A stretch of 43,602 nucleotides of DNA. It comes from an uncultured Coriobacteriaceae bacterium. Its GTDB lineage: Bacteria; Actinomycetota; Coriobacteriia; Coriobacteriales; Eggerthellaceae. Below are positions 24,518 through 33,271 of the stretch, piece after piece. Position numbers and translations under genes: made by a program. The stretch is taken from positions 1 through 43,602 of the forward strand of contig UQDJ01000012.1 of assembly GCA_900539675.1 (NCBI GenBank). Direction: 5' to 3'. Each line of letters begins with the position of its first letter. Position 1 is the first letter of the stretch. The notes under the pieces are model-generated. The model saw nothing but the letters and a program-made list of their open reading frames with translations. It was not told the DNA's origin and ran no database searches.

Positions 24518-26406
24518 CGATTGACACAGACTACGAAGCCAAGATGGGGTTGGGTCCTTACACTGAAAAGCAGGGTAAGACCATGCTTGGTTCCGAAGCC
24601 ATTATTGCGTCATTGGAAGCAGAAGGCGTTGACACGGTATTTGGTTATCCGGGAGGTGCAGCGCTCAAGATTTATGATGCGCTGTATGACTCCAAGAAAA
24701 TCAGGCATGTTTTAGCACGTCACGAACAAGCTGCAACTCATGAAGCTGATGGATATGCTCGTTCCACTGGTAAGACCGGCGTTGTCATTGTTACCAGTGG
24801 TCCGGGTGCTACCAACACGGTAACGGGTATTGCTACCGCATATATGGATAGTGTGCCATTGGTTATTATCACCGGTCAGGTATCCACTTCCGTTATTGGT
24901 ACGGATGCCTTCCAGGAATCAGATATCGTGGGCATTACGATGCCTATCGTGAAGCATTCGTATCTGCTGCAGAGCTGCGATGATTTGACCAAGACGTTCC
25001 GCGAAGCATTCTATATTGCTAACTCTGGTCGTCCTGGCCCAGTGCTCATTGATGTGCCGTCGGATCTTTCAGGCACTGAGATGGTGTTTAACTATCCTGC
25101 CGATGTTCACATTCCTTCCTACAAGCCTACGGTGAAGGGCAATGTGCGTCAGATTCGCCAGGCAGTCGAAATGATGAAGGAAGCTGAACGCCCACTGCTC
25201 TACGTTGGTGGTGGCATTATTGCTTCGGCATCAGAGCGTGAGCTTTTGGATGTAGCTGAAGCACTGCAGATTCCGATGGTTACCACGCTGATGGCAAAAA
25301 GTGCGGTACCTTCAGACAATCCGCTGAACTTGGGTCATGTGGGTATGCATGGTTCTAAGTATGCCAACTTTGCGGTAACGCACTGTGATCTTCTGGTAGC
25401 GGTAGGTGCTCGTTTTTCTGACCGTGTAACCGGTAAGCTTGCCGATTTCGCCCCAGAGGCCAAGGTTATTCACATTGATGTTGACCCGGCAGAAATTGGC
25501 AAGAACCGCATTCCACAGATTCCTATCGTAGGTGACGCCAAGGTTGTTTTGGCGGGCATTCGCGATCAGCTTGAAAAGGAAGGGTGCGAACCTAAGACCA
25601 AGGAATGGCTGGCTCAGATCAACGAATGGCGCAAGCATCATCCGTTCTACCATCCGGGTCCAGCTACACCAGCAGGTACTATTTCGCCTGAAGGTGCTCT
25701 TGATATGCTGTCCGGCTTGCTCGATCAGGATAAGTCTATTGTGACTACCGAAGTTGGCCAGCATCAAATGTGGGCATCGCAGCACATCGACCGCAAGGTT
25801 CCACGTACGTTTTTAACCAGCGGCGGTGCGGGTACGATGGGCTTTGGCTTCCCGGCGGCAATTGGTGCTAAGGTGGCCAATCCAAACAAGGAAGTTATCT
25901 GTATTGCTGGCGATGGTTCCTTCCAGATGAACCTACAGGAAATGGCAACTGCTATCACCCAAGGCATCAAGGTTAAGGTGCTCATTATGAACAATTCCGC
26001 TCTGGGCATGGTGCATCAGTGGCAGGAGCTGTTTTACGGTGAGCGCTACAGCGAAACGCTGCTGCCCAACATTCCCGATTTCGTGAAACTCTGTGATGCC
26101 TACGGATGGGGCGGTCGCAGGGTGAGCGATCCAGAAGAACTCAAAGACGCGCTGACGTGGCTTATTGACTATGACGGATGTGCTCTGTTGGATCTGCGTA
26201 TTGACACCGACGAAAATGTATTTCCGATGGTGGCACCGGGATCGCCTATTGATGACGTTATTGGTGCGGTCAATGTTGGTCCGATTTCGAACATGCTCGA
26301 TGGTGGTAAAGATGTCACGGTAGATGTGGCGGTGGACACCGTAGAGGATGCTGTAGCGGCAAAAGAAGAGGCGCAGAGCGTTTCAGACCCCGAAGGAGGC
26401 CGATAG
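24514..26406 (+). CDS. ilvB: Acetolactate synthase, large subunit
   Basis: ThDP-dependent synthase, the first common step of branched-chain amino acid synthesis. It has 630 residues. The cofactor-activating glutamate is E71 (RHEQAATHEADGYAR). The ThDP/Mg motif begins GDGS at 466-469 and runs to NN. It has a leader of about 25 extra residues before LGSEAIIASLEAEGV. An acidic alanine- and valine-rich tail of about 40 residues follows the family end. The start overlaps the ilvD stop by four bases, and AAGGGGG is the ribosome site. Confidence 0.96.
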   Translation: MTIDTDYEAKMGLGPYTEKQGKTMLGSEAIIASLEAEGVDTVFGYPGGAALKIYDALYDSKKIRHVLARHEQAATHEADGYARSTGKTGVVIVTSGPGATNTVTGIATAYMDSVPLVIITGQVSTSVIGTDAFQESDIVGITMPIVKHSYLLQSCDDLTKTFREAFYIANSGRPGPVLIDVPSDLSGTEMVFNYPADVHIPSYKPTVKGNVRQIRQAVEMMKEAERPLLYVGGGIIASASERELLDVAEALQIPMVTTLMAKSAVPSDNPLNLGHVGMHGSKYANFAVTHCDLLVAVGARFSDRVTGKLADFAPEAKVIHIDVDPAEIGKNRIPQIPIVGDAKVVLAGIRDQLEKEGCEPKTKEWLAQINEWRKHHPFYHPGPATPAGTISPEGALDMLSGLLDQDKSIVTTEVGQHQMWASQHIDRKVPRTFLTSGGAGTMGFGFPAAIGAKVANPNKEVICIAGDGSFQMNLQEMATAITQGIKVKVLIMNNSALGMVHQWQELFYGERYSETLLPNIPDFVKLCDAYGWGGRRVSDPEELKDALTWLIDYDGCALLDLRIDTDENVFPMVAPGSPIDDVIGAVNVGPISNMLDGGKDVTVDVAVDTVEDAVAAKEEAQSVSDPEGGR

Positions 26407-26407
26407 C

Positions 26408-26905
26408 ATGAACGAAGAACGTAGGCACATTCTCTCCATCTTGGTAGAGAACAAGTCCGGTGTTCTGTCTCGTGTGACAGGCTTGATTTCACGCCGTGGC
26501 TTCAATATTGAGTCGTTATCAGTAGGCCCGACTGAAGATCCAACGCTTTCGCGTTTAACCATCATTATGATCTGCAACGAAGTTGCCTATGAACAAATTA
26601 CCAAGCAGCTGCACAAGCTGATCAGTGTTCATAAGATTACCGACTTAACGCAGGAATCGGCTATTGAACGTGAGTTGGTGCTCATTAAGGTTCACGCCAA
26701 CCCTGAGCGCCGCAGCGAAATCATTGAAATCGCTAACGTATTTCGCGCCAATATAGTTGATGTGGGTAAGTCTTCGCTGACCGTGGAAGTGACGGGTACC
26801 GAATCCAAGATTGCTGGCATTGAAGATTTGCTGCGTGCATATGGCATCAAGGAAATAATTCGTACCGGCATCATTGCGATGTCTCGTGGTTCGAAGGTGA
26901 GCTAG
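26408..26905 (+). CDS. ilvN: Acetolactate synthase, small regulatory subunit
   Basis: Regulatory partner of IlvB that confers valine feedback. It has 165 residues, family length for IlvH/IlvN of the longer type. The N-terminal ACT domain (about 4-78) contains ILVENKSGVLSRVTGLISRRGFNIESL, and a C-terminal ACT-like domain follows. The ATG comes one base after the ilvB stop, with AAGGAGG at ideal spacing, so the two subunits are translated together. Confidence 0.96.
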   Translation: MNEERRHILSILVENKSGVLSRVTGLISRRGFNIESLSVGPTEDPTLSRLTIIMICNEVAYEQITKQLHKLISVHKITDLTQESAIERELVLIKVHANPERRSEIIEIANVFRANIVDVGKSSLTVEVTGTESKIAGIEDLLRAYGIKEIIRTGIIAMSRGSKVS

Positions 26906-26955
26906 ATTCGCATGCTTTTCGATGAGGGGATTTTGGTAATAACCTCGTAATATTC

Positions 26956-26987
26956 GTTTGCTAAAACAATTAATTGGATAGGCAAAC
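26956..26987. promoter_or_regulatory. Symmetrical operator-like element before ilvC
   Basis: A two-level palindrome: GTTTGC (26956-26961), five bases, the perfect palindrome CAATTAATTG (26967-26976), five bases, GCAAAC (26982-26987). Both arms and spacers are symmetrical. The TTGC/GCAA ends are 20 bases apart, exactly one helical turn less than in the lysR leader element. It lies 128 bases before the ilvC start. Confidence 0.5.
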
Positions 26988-27114
26988 TAAACCATAATCG
27001 GCGCGTCAACGAAGCGGTTTTTCGTACAGCACCAGCACATAGCTTGGTACAGGAAAGCAGCTTAAGCGCGCATGGAATAAGTTAATAGTCAGTCATTAGA
27101 AGAAGGGATGAATC

Positions 27115-28113
27115 ATGGCTGTAACTATCTTGTATGAAGAAGACGTCGATCCTAAAGTAATCCAGGGTATGAAGGTAGCCATTATTGGTTACGGTTCGCA
27201 GGGTCATGCTCATGCATTGAACCTGAAGGACTCCGGCGTAGACGTTCGCGTTGGTCTTCGCGAAGGCTCTAAGTCCTGGAAGGTAGCTGAAGAAGCTGGC
27301 TTGAAGGTAACCACCATGGATCAGGCAGCTGAAGAAGCTGACCTCGTTATGATTCTTATTCCTGACGAGTTGCAGCCTCAGGTTTACAAGGAGCACGTTG
27401 AGCCTCACTTGAAGCCTGGTAACACCTTGGCATTTGCTCATGGCTTTAATATTCACTATGGCTACATTAAGCCTCCGAAGGACGTTAACGTAATCATGGC
27501 TGCTCCTAAGGGCCCGGGCCACATTGTACGTCGTCAGTTTGTTGAAGGTTCTGGTGTACCTGATCTGGCTTGTGTTGAGCAGGATGCAACCGGCAATGCA
27601 TGGGATATTGTTCTTTCTTACTGCTGGGGCATTGGCGGTGCACGTGCTGGCATCATCAAGGCAACGTTTGCTGAAGAAACCGAAGAAGACCTCTTTGGTG
27701 AGCAGGCCGTTTTATGTGGCGGCTTGGTAGAACTGGTTAAGGCTGGTTTCGAAACCTTGACCGAGGCTGGTTATCCTCCAGAGCTGGCATACTTCGAGTG
27801 CTATCACGAGATGAAGATGATCGTAGACTTGATGTACGAATCCGGCATCCACTTCATGAACAGCTCTATTTCCAATACCGCTGAATACGGCGAATACTAT
27901 GCTGGTCCTAAGGTGATCAACGAAGAGTCCCGCAAGGCTATGAAGGAAATCTTGAAGCGTATTCAGAATGGTGAATTCGCTAAGGAATTCGTTGCCGACT
28001 GCGAGAATGGTCATAAGTGGTTGCTCGAGAAGCGCGAAGAGATTAACAACCACGAAATTGAGAAGACCGGCGAAAAGATTCGCGGTATGTTCTCTTGGCT
28101 GAAGAACGACTAG
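27115..28113 (+). CDS. ilvC: Ketol-acid reductoisomerase (NADP+)
   Basis: Mg- and NADPH-dependent isomeroreductase, the second step of the pathway. It has 332 residues, so it is the short class I form. The Rossmann motif GYGSQGHAHALN begins at G25. The PKGPGHIVRRQF and CWGIGGARAGIIKATFAEETEEDLFGEQAVLCGG segments carry the metal-site acids. AGAAGAAGGGATG precedes the ATG. The 209-base gap after ilvN and its operator-like element suggest that ilvC can be transcribed separately, as in enterobacteria under IlvY. Confidence 0.97.
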   Translation: MAVTILYEEDVDPKVIQGMKVAIIGYGSQGHAHALNLKDSGVDVRVGLREGSKSWKVAEEAGLKVTTMDQAAEEADLVMILIPDELQPQVYKEHVEPHLKPGNTLAFAHGFNIHYGYIKPPKDVNVIMAAPKGPGHIVRRQFVEGSGVPDLACVEQDATGNAWDIVLSYCWGIGGARAGIIKATFAEETEEDLFGEQAVLCGGLVELVKAGFETLTEAGYPPELAYFECYHEMKMIVDLMYESGIHFMNSSISNTAEYGEYYAGPKVINEESRKAMKEILKRIQNGEFAKEFVADCENGHKWLLEKREEINNHEIEKTGEKIRGMFSWLKND

Positions 28114-28155
28114 TTTAAAGCGAACTGGGCACTGCTTCTTAAAAGCGAACAAGGT

Positions 28156-28187
28156 CCCGTTTATAACAGGTACTTCCTATAAACGGG
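28156..28187 (+). repeat. Hairpin and 17-bp duplication after ilvC
   Basis: CCCGTTTATA (28156-28165) and TATAAACGGG (28178-28187) are perfect inverted copies. The overlapping segment GGTACTTCCTATAAA occurs twice, at 28169-28183 and 28186-28200. Confidence 0.65.
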
Positions 28188-28197
28188 TACTTCCTAT

Positions 28198-28239
28198 AAA
28201 GACATCACGCTTGGGTTTCCTGAGCGTGATGTCTTTTTT
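28198..28239 (+). terminator. Intrinsic terminator of the ilv operon
   Basis: AAAGACATCACGCT (28198-28211) pairs with AGCGTGATGTCTTT (28223-28236), followed by TTT; a textbook terminator. The remaining bases up to the next gene at 28502 hold no gene or structure I can support. Confidence 0.9.
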
Positions 28240-28501
28240 AGTGCGCCAGTTTGATATCTATGCGATGTGCTGAGGCGCGTGTCTATTTACTGTGTTGGTC
28301 GTGGTGCTATGTGATGCGCCAATTATGGCGCCTATTCATAATCTGTATGAAAACGACTGAATGTTTTCTTCTATTAATCATTCAAGGTCATTGTGCTACT
28401 GTTTGTATGAGGCTATCAGAGGTACTTAGTGTGCTGTTGGCGCTAATTGGGGTTGTGCCGGCAGCAACCTTTGGGGTCTTAGGGGAGTAAAAGAGGGGCA
28501 C

Positions 28502-29491
28502 ATGGAAGTTTTTTCACATGTCTTCCTGCAGATGCTGGTGTTAGGCACTGCAGTAGTTATTGGCGTTATCGCCCGCAAGCTTCACTTCATGAACGATGAA
28601 GTTGATACCAAGCTTTCTCAGATCATCATGACCTTCACCATTCCTGCGCTCATTCTGGATTCAGTATTAAGCAATACCAACTTACCCAGCTTTGATTCGC
28701 TGGTGCTGGCATTGGGACTAAGCGCCATTGCTTCAGCGCTGATCTGCTTGTTGGCAGTGATCGTGGTGCGGGTGTTCTTCCGGGGCACGCCAAAGTATGC
28801 GCGAGGCGCCTATGAATACATTATTTCGTTTGGTAACACCGGCCAAATTGGTTTTGCTGTGTTGGCGGTTATCCTGGGTGACAACGGCGTTTTGTATGGT
28901 GCTATCTGCAATATTTCTTACACCATTTTCTGCTATTCGTTCGGTACGCTGTTCGTGCTGAATACAGTTCAACAAGAAGACGATGGCCATGAAAAGACCG
29001 AAGAAGAGCTGAAGCTGGCACGCAAGCATCGTATAAAAGAAATCATCAAACAGCTTATTAGCCCGTGTTTGATTTCCTCTATTGTTGCTATGTTCTTGGC
29101 GTTGTTTGGCATCACCGATACCGAAGGCTATTGTGGGCAGACATGCGAATTGGTGGGCGGCATTGCTATTCCTGCCAGCATGATTGTTATCGGCTCAACT
29201 CTGGCAAAGATGAATATCAAAGAAGTACTGAGTGATTTTTGGTCATACGTTGCTTCTGTTCTGCGTTTGCTGGGTGCACCGCTTCTGGTGTATTTCCTGG
29301 GTAGCTTCTTTGTTACCGATCATATGGTGTTGGCGGTTCTGGTTATCCAGGCAGGCATGCCAGCAGCTGTGGCTGGCATTATGATGTCGCTTGCCTATGG
29401 CGGCGATTCGGTTACTATGACGCGCGGCACCTTTATTACAACGGTGCTTTCGCTTTTTACCCTGCCGTTTATCTGCATGTTGGTAGTGTAG
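28502..29491 (+). CDS. AEC-family transporter
   Basis: Auxin-efflux-carrier/malate-permease-type membrane transporter of 329 residues with about ten hydrophobic segments in two five-helix halves, joined by a charged cytoplasmic loop (EDDGHEKTEEELKLARKHRIKEI, about 161-183). The GNTGQIGFAVLAVILGDNGVLYG segment in the first half and AGMPAAVAGIMMSLAYGGD in the second are the crossing regions typical of this family. The substrate cannot be deduced; organic acids or amino acids are usual. GAGGGGC precedes the ATG. It lies just downstream of the ilv operon behind a terminator, so a role in exporting related acids is only a guess. Confidence 0.85.
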   Translation: MEVFSHVFLQMLVLGTAVVIGVIARKLHFMNDEVDTKLSQIIMTFTIPALILDSVLSNTNLPSFDSLVLALGLSAIASALICLLAVIVVRVFFRGTPKYARGAYEYIISFGNTGQIGFAVLAVILGDNGVLYGAICNISYTIFCYSFGTLFVLNTVQQEDDGHEKTEEELKLARKHRIKEIIKQLISPCLISSIVAMFLALFGITDTEGYCGQTCELVGGIAIPASMIVIGSTLAKMNIKEVLSDFWSYVASVLRLLGAPLLVYFLGSFFVTDHMVLAVLVIQAGMPAAVAGIMMSLAYGGDSVTMTRGTFITTVLSLFTLPFICMLVV

Positions 29492-29563
29492 TGCGATGAT
29501 GTAGTGTGCAGCTAGAGCGCGAAGCCGTAGCACGATGAGCAATGCTATAGCGCGTTACCGAAA

Positions 29564-29628
29564 TGCAATTCAAGGCGATGTTGCAGCACGCAATGCGATC
29601 TACAAATGCAATTTCTAATGCAATCTAT
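29564..29628 (+). repeat. 12-bp degenerate repeats after the AEC gene
   Basis: AATGCAATTCAA (29564), AATGCGATCTAC (29592), AATGCAATTTCT (29605) and AATGCAATCTAT (29617) are near copies; the last three are almost contiguous. They sit in the 396-base gap between the AEC and GNAT genes. Confidence 0.55.
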
Positions 29629-29646
29629 AAGAAACGAATTGATTTC

Positions 29647-29684
29647 AAGTGCCGAACTTCTATGGATTAGAAGCGGCACTTTTG
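29647..29684 (+). terminator. Intrinsic terminator
   Basis: AAGTGCC (29647-29653) pairs with GGCACTT (29675-29681), with inner CTTCTA/TAGAAG around a short loop, followed by TTTG. The rest of the gap to 29888 shows no convincing gene. Confidence 0.75.
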
Positions 29685-29887
29685 TATGGAAGTGCCATAA
29701 TAAACCCGCCGCATTACAGAGCACGCGTGCGTGAAACGTTTCGCCTTGAAGTGCTGATTGAAAGTTGTGTGTATCAATGCAGCTTGAGGTGGGTTCTTTT
29801 TTGTGACGTTTCGCCGGGTTGCCTGACCGTTGTGGACGGCATGCAAGGCTTGTTTGCCCCATGCCGAAGATTGACGAAAGAGGATTT

Positions 29888-30607
29888 ATGCAATTACCCG
29901 GCCTTATCACACTCAGGCCAGACCAAGAAGATCTTATTAAGGAAGCAGCCGATATGGTAGGCGAAAGCTTCATGGAAGAGCCTTGGTTCCAAACATGGGT
30001 AGAAATCCTGGACGAACTTGGTGTTTCGGAAGACCGCAAACGCGAAATTGTTCAGGCATCATTTTGGGGTGACTTCATTGAGCACTCCAAGTATCAAGGG
30101 GTTTATATCACCGAAGATTTGGCAGCCTGTGCCGGTGCCTATCTGTTTAGCGATCTAAAGGGTCACGACCATCAAAAGCTTGAAGACCGTGGCGACTTGG
30201 AAGCATTAGAGCACCTGCTTACCCCTGAAGAGACGCGCCTTTTGGATAGGCGTGCCGATGACATGGATGCCATTTCCAACTTCTCTTGGGCATTGGATGC
30301 CGCTGGGGGCAAAGACCACATTTATGTATACGGCTGGGCGGTGGATACAAACAAGCGCGGTAGTGGCGCGCTGCGCCGCATGGTGGAGCCCTTCTTCCAA
30401 TATGCCGACGAGCATCAGCTCAACATGTATCTAGATTGTTTTAGCGATAATTTGCAGTCTTTGTACGAGCACTTGGGTTTTGAATTGATCGACGTTTTGA
30501 GCGACCCTAATTTCGAAATTACCGAGCGCCGTATGGTGCGCAAACCTAACGTAAAGCGCCTGAAAGAATATGAGGATCAGCCAGCTAACTTGGCAAAGAC
30601 GAAATAG
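29888..30607 (+). CDS. GNAT-family acetyltransferase
   Basis: Predicted N-acetyltransferase of 239 residues. The acetyl-CoA pyrophosphate loop is the RxxGxG-like VDTNKRGSGALRRM segment near residue 155-168, followed by the C-terminal beta-bulge region LNMYLDCFSDNLQSLYEHLGFELID. The N-terminal half, helical and acidic, is longer than in minimal GNATs. I chose the ATG at 29888 (AGAGGA six bases upstream) rather than an in-frame start 69 bases earlier. The substrate is unknown. Confidence 0.82.
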   Translation: MQLPGLITLRPDQEDLIKEAADMVGESFMEEPWFQTWVEILDELGVSEDRKREIVQASFWGDFIEHSKYQGVYITEDLAACAGAYLFSDLKGHDHQKLEDRGDLEALEHLLTPEETRLLDRRADDMDAISNFSWALDAAGGKDHIYVYGWAVDTNKRGSGALRRMVEPFFQYADEHQLNMYLDCFSDNLQSLYEHLGFELIDVLSDPNFEITERRMVRKPNVKRLKEYEDQPANLAKTK

Positions 30608-30706
30608 TCGAACCTCGTACAAAATACCGCTTCACAAAACCTCCATATTAATGCGAATGTCAGGTTGAGGCGGTTCGGTACCAATTCGTAATTATTTCTC
30701 AGCGCA

Positions 30707-30757
30707 AATACCCCCGCATAATGGTGCGTCTTAATGCTGCCTTTATGCAGGGGTATT
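30707..30757 (+). terminator. Long hairpin terminator after the GNAT gene
   Basis: AATACCCC (30707-30714) pairs with GGGGTATT (30750-30757) and GCATAA (30716-30721) with TTATGC (30743-30748), one mismatch between them, then CTTCTCTT. The rest of the 332-base gap before the MATE gene has no gene. I looked for guanidine-type riboswitch hairpins there and saw none. Confidence 0.75.
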
Positions 30758-30939
30758 CTTCTCTTAATACCATATCAGCACTGAAAAAAATGGATCTAGC
30801 AGACGGGGTGGTACAGCGCCATACTGTGCTGAGCATCAAACGGCAAGGCTTATGAAAATCGTTGTTTAAAGCGCCTAAGATGCGGGCATTATCCTTCTTT
30901 TGTACCTGGTCAAACGGGTACTATAGAAAGGAGTCGACG

Positions 30940-32445
30940 ATGGAAAGCGACGACCCACTCGGTGAATCCAAAGCATCCGAAAGCGATGTTCTTGCGACCT
31001 GTCCTACCAACCGTGAGTTGGGAACAAAGCCGGTTGGACGCCTGTTCGCAAAATATGCAGGCATCACTCTTATAGGTTTTACCTTCCAGGCTATTATGGT
31101 GATCTGCGAAGGGTTAATTACAGGTAATGGTTTAGGCGCCTACGGCTTGGCAGTTGTTGCTGTAATCATGCCGTTGGAACTGTTGAACTTGGCGTTGTCT
31201 ACCGCCCTTGGCATGGGCACGGCAACTCTGGTTGGTCAGCATTTTGGCGCTAATGATAATGCGGGTGCTCGTCGCATGTTTGCGCAGGGCTTCTGGATGT
31301 CGGTGTACCTGACGGTTGGTCTTTCGGCAGCTATGTTTATTTTTGCGCCACAGGTAGCCCTGTTCTTAGGTTCCACCCCTGAAATGCATGCCGATATGGT
31401 GATGTGCATTCGAATCTTTTGCTGCTTCTATCCGTTCTGTATTATGGGTCAGGCATTCTGCACGGTTGCTCGTACCGATGAGCAGCCCCGCATGGCGGCA
31501 TGCATTGCCGGCTTGGCCGCAGTGGTGGCAACGGTTTGGCTGTACACCAGCATCTTCATTTTGAACCTGGGCGTTATTGGTTCTGCTGTTTACTACGGCA
31601 TCTCTACCGGCATGTGGTCTTTGGTATTTCTGTACTTCTTCTTCAGCAAGAAGACCGTGCTGAAGGTTCGCCTGTCTGATATGAAGCTGGATCCGGCGGT
31701 GTGCAAGCAGATTATTTCTCATGGCTTGCCTATGTTCTTGGTTCAGATTGCAAGCTTTTGCTACACGGTGGTTATCAATAACTTCCTGGGTTCTTTGGGT
31801 GGCGAAACTGAACTGGCAGCATTTTCGGTTATCAACAGCTACGTTATTTACATTATGAATTTGGTTTGCCTGGCTGGCGTAGATGCGGTTCAGCCCATCG
31901 CAAGCTATAACTATGGTGCCCATATGTTCAATCGCTGCCGTGCCCTTATCCGTGTGGCTATTGTGGGAGCGCTGGCCGTGCTGGGTGCTATGGCGTTTGT
32001 TTTCGTCATGTTTTCTCAGGCAATTTGCACCGCATTTATTGGCGATGATCCGGCGGTAGTAGAACAGGCAGTATACGCAATGCTTCCGCTTGTTATGTGC
32101 GCACCGCTTGGTTTAATGGCGCAGCTGATGTCGTCTTATTTCCAGGCAGTCAACAAGGAGCGCATCGCAGTAGTGTTGGGTATGTGCCGTCATTTGATGT
32201 TCACCATCCCAGCGATTGTGATCATGGGTGGCTTATTCGGGATCAATGGCGTTTGGTGGGCACAGCCCGTCGCAGATGTGTGCACCGGCATTTTGGTAGC
32301 CGTGATTGTGGGCTTCGAATTGCGCAGTCTGTCGCGCAAGGCAACGTTTACGGTTATTGCCATCAACGAAGACCCGGCACCAACCGATCCTATGCGCCCG
32401 ATTCGTTTTCCTGGATCGCCTAAGCGTCGCAAGCGCGCTGCATAA
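30940..32445 (+). CDS. MATE-family efflux transporter
   Basis: Multidrug and toxin extrusion family antiporter of 501 residues with twelve predicted membrane helices in two six-helix bundles. Typical features are ALSTALGMGTATLVGQHFGANDNAGARR after helix 2 and NLVCLAGVDAVQPIASYNYGAHMFNRCR in the second half. The N-terminal 45 residues are polar and cytoplasmic. The ATG at 30940 is supported by AGAAAGGAG; an earlier in-frame start at 30862 has no ribosome site. The final 16 bases including the stop are repeated three times downstream. The drug or metabolite exported is unknown. Confidence 0.9.
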   Translation: MESDDPLGESKASESDVLATCPTNRELGTKPVGRLFAKYAGITLIGFTFQAIMVICEGLITGNGLGAYGLAVVAVIMPLELLNLALSTALGMGTATLVGQHFGANDNAGARRMFAQGFWMSVYLTVGLSAAMFIFAPQVALFLGSTPEMHADMVMCIRIFCCFYPFCIMGQAFCTVARTDEQPRMAACIAGLAAVVATVWLYTSIFILNLGVIGSAVYYGISTGMWSLVFLYFFFSKKTVLKVRLSDMKLDPAVCKQIISHGLPMFLVQIASFCYTVVINNFLGSLGGETELAAFSVINSYVIYIMNLVCLAGVDAVQPIASYNYGAHMFNRCRALIRVAIVGALAVLGAMAFVFVMFSQAICTAFIGDDPAVVEQAVYAMLPLVMCAPLGLMAQLMSSYFQAVNKERIAVVLGMCRHLMFTIPAIVIMGGLFGINGVWWAQPVADVCTGILVAVIVGFELRSLSRKATFTVIAINEDPAPTDPMRPIRFPGSPKRRKRAA

Positions 32446-32574
32446 GGCAAGCGCGCTGCATAAGACGTATAAGATGCATGAGGTAAGCGGCGCGCCGCCT
32501 AAGATGTAAAAGTCTCATAAGGCAAGCGCGCTGCATATGGCGCATAAGCCGCATAAGGCAAGCGCGCTGCATAA
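32430..32574 (+). repeat. 16-bp repeat overlapping the MATE stop codon
   Basis: CAAGCGCGCTGCATAA occurs at 32430-32445, where TAA is the MATE stop, and at 32448-32463 and 32559-32574; a 15-base copy is at 32523-32537. Related CGCATAAGCCGCATAA blocks lie between them. Confidence 0.92.
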
Positions 32575-32675
32575 GCCGCATAAGGCTTGGTTGTAAGACA
32601 CTTGAATCGGTGCGCGTAGGTTGGTTGAGGCCCTTAATGAGAGTCGAGACCCTTAATAAGAGTTGAGACCCTTGA

Positions 32676-33239
32676 TTAGAGTAGTGCTTTGCCGGAGCCC
32701 CATGCATTGCCAACAACTTCGCCAACTACGCGGTAAATGCGGCGGGTTGAATCGTAAATAATTGGACGCATTTTATCGAAATCAACGTGGCCTTCATCAT
32801 CAAGGATTGCTTCATCAACGCAGGTGTTTACAATTTCGCCAATGAAGCGCTTTTCGCCGTCCCAGTCCTGTACTTCCTTCACAACGCATTCCATGGTCAA
32901 CGGGAACTCTTCAATAACGGGAGCATCAACGTGCTTTGAAGGGGTGAAGGTAAGTTTGGATCCTTGCGCCTTATTCGCTTTGCGGCCAGTTGCTATACCG
33001 AAGTAATCTGCTTCAACTACATGGGTAACATCGGCAGGAGCAACGGTGAAAGCTCTTTTAGCAAGAATATTATCGGTGGTTTTGTGATCACCTATATTGA
33101 TGGCAATTTCATTGTGAGTGCATTCGCCACCCCAGGCTACGTTCATCGCATTAGGCACACCGTTTTCGTCGTAGGTAGCAACGATAAACACAGACTGCGG
33201 GAATAATTCGCCAACAGTCCCAAGATCTTTCTTTGCCAT
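32676..33239 (-). CDS. Flavin reductase-like (FMN-binding split barrel) protein
   Basis: Predicted FMN-binding split-barrel protein of 187 residues related to flavin reductase-like oxidoreductases. The start MAKKDLGTVGELFPQSVFIVATYDENGVPNAMNVAWGGE is typical, with the flavin phosphate-binding region around the INIGDHKTTDNILAKRAFTV segment. I chose the ATG at 33239 because AAAGGA lies upstream at proper spacing; an in-frame start at 33275 overlaps msrA. It is 32 bases downstream of msrA and probably cotranscribed, which suggests a redox or oxidative-stress role. Confidence 0.85.
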   Translation of the reverse strand: MAKKDLGTVGELFPQSVFIVATYDENGVPNAMNVAWGGECTHNEIAINIGDHKTTDNILAKRAFTVAPADVTHVVEADYFGIATGRKANKAQGSKLTFTPSKHVDAPVIEEFPLTMECVVKEVQDWDGEKRFIGEIVNTCVDEAILDDEGHVDFDKMRPIIYDSTRRIYRVVGEVVGNAWGSGKALL

Positions 33240-33271
33240 AGCTGTTCCTTTCATAATTGCCCAAGCTTTCA

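Noticed and set aside
28251..28490. 79-aa ORF between ilvC and the AEC gene
   Set aside because: It has no ribosome site, cysteine- and tryptophan-rich random composition and lies directly behind a terminator.
30608..30939. Guanidine-type riboswitch before the MATE gene
   Set aside because: The only strong hairpin is the terminator of the GNAT gene; no paired ACGR loops are present.
32420..32725. 101-aa minus-strand ORF with repeated LMRLMQRAC
   Set aside because: It is only the translation of the 16-base DNA repeat after the MATE gene.
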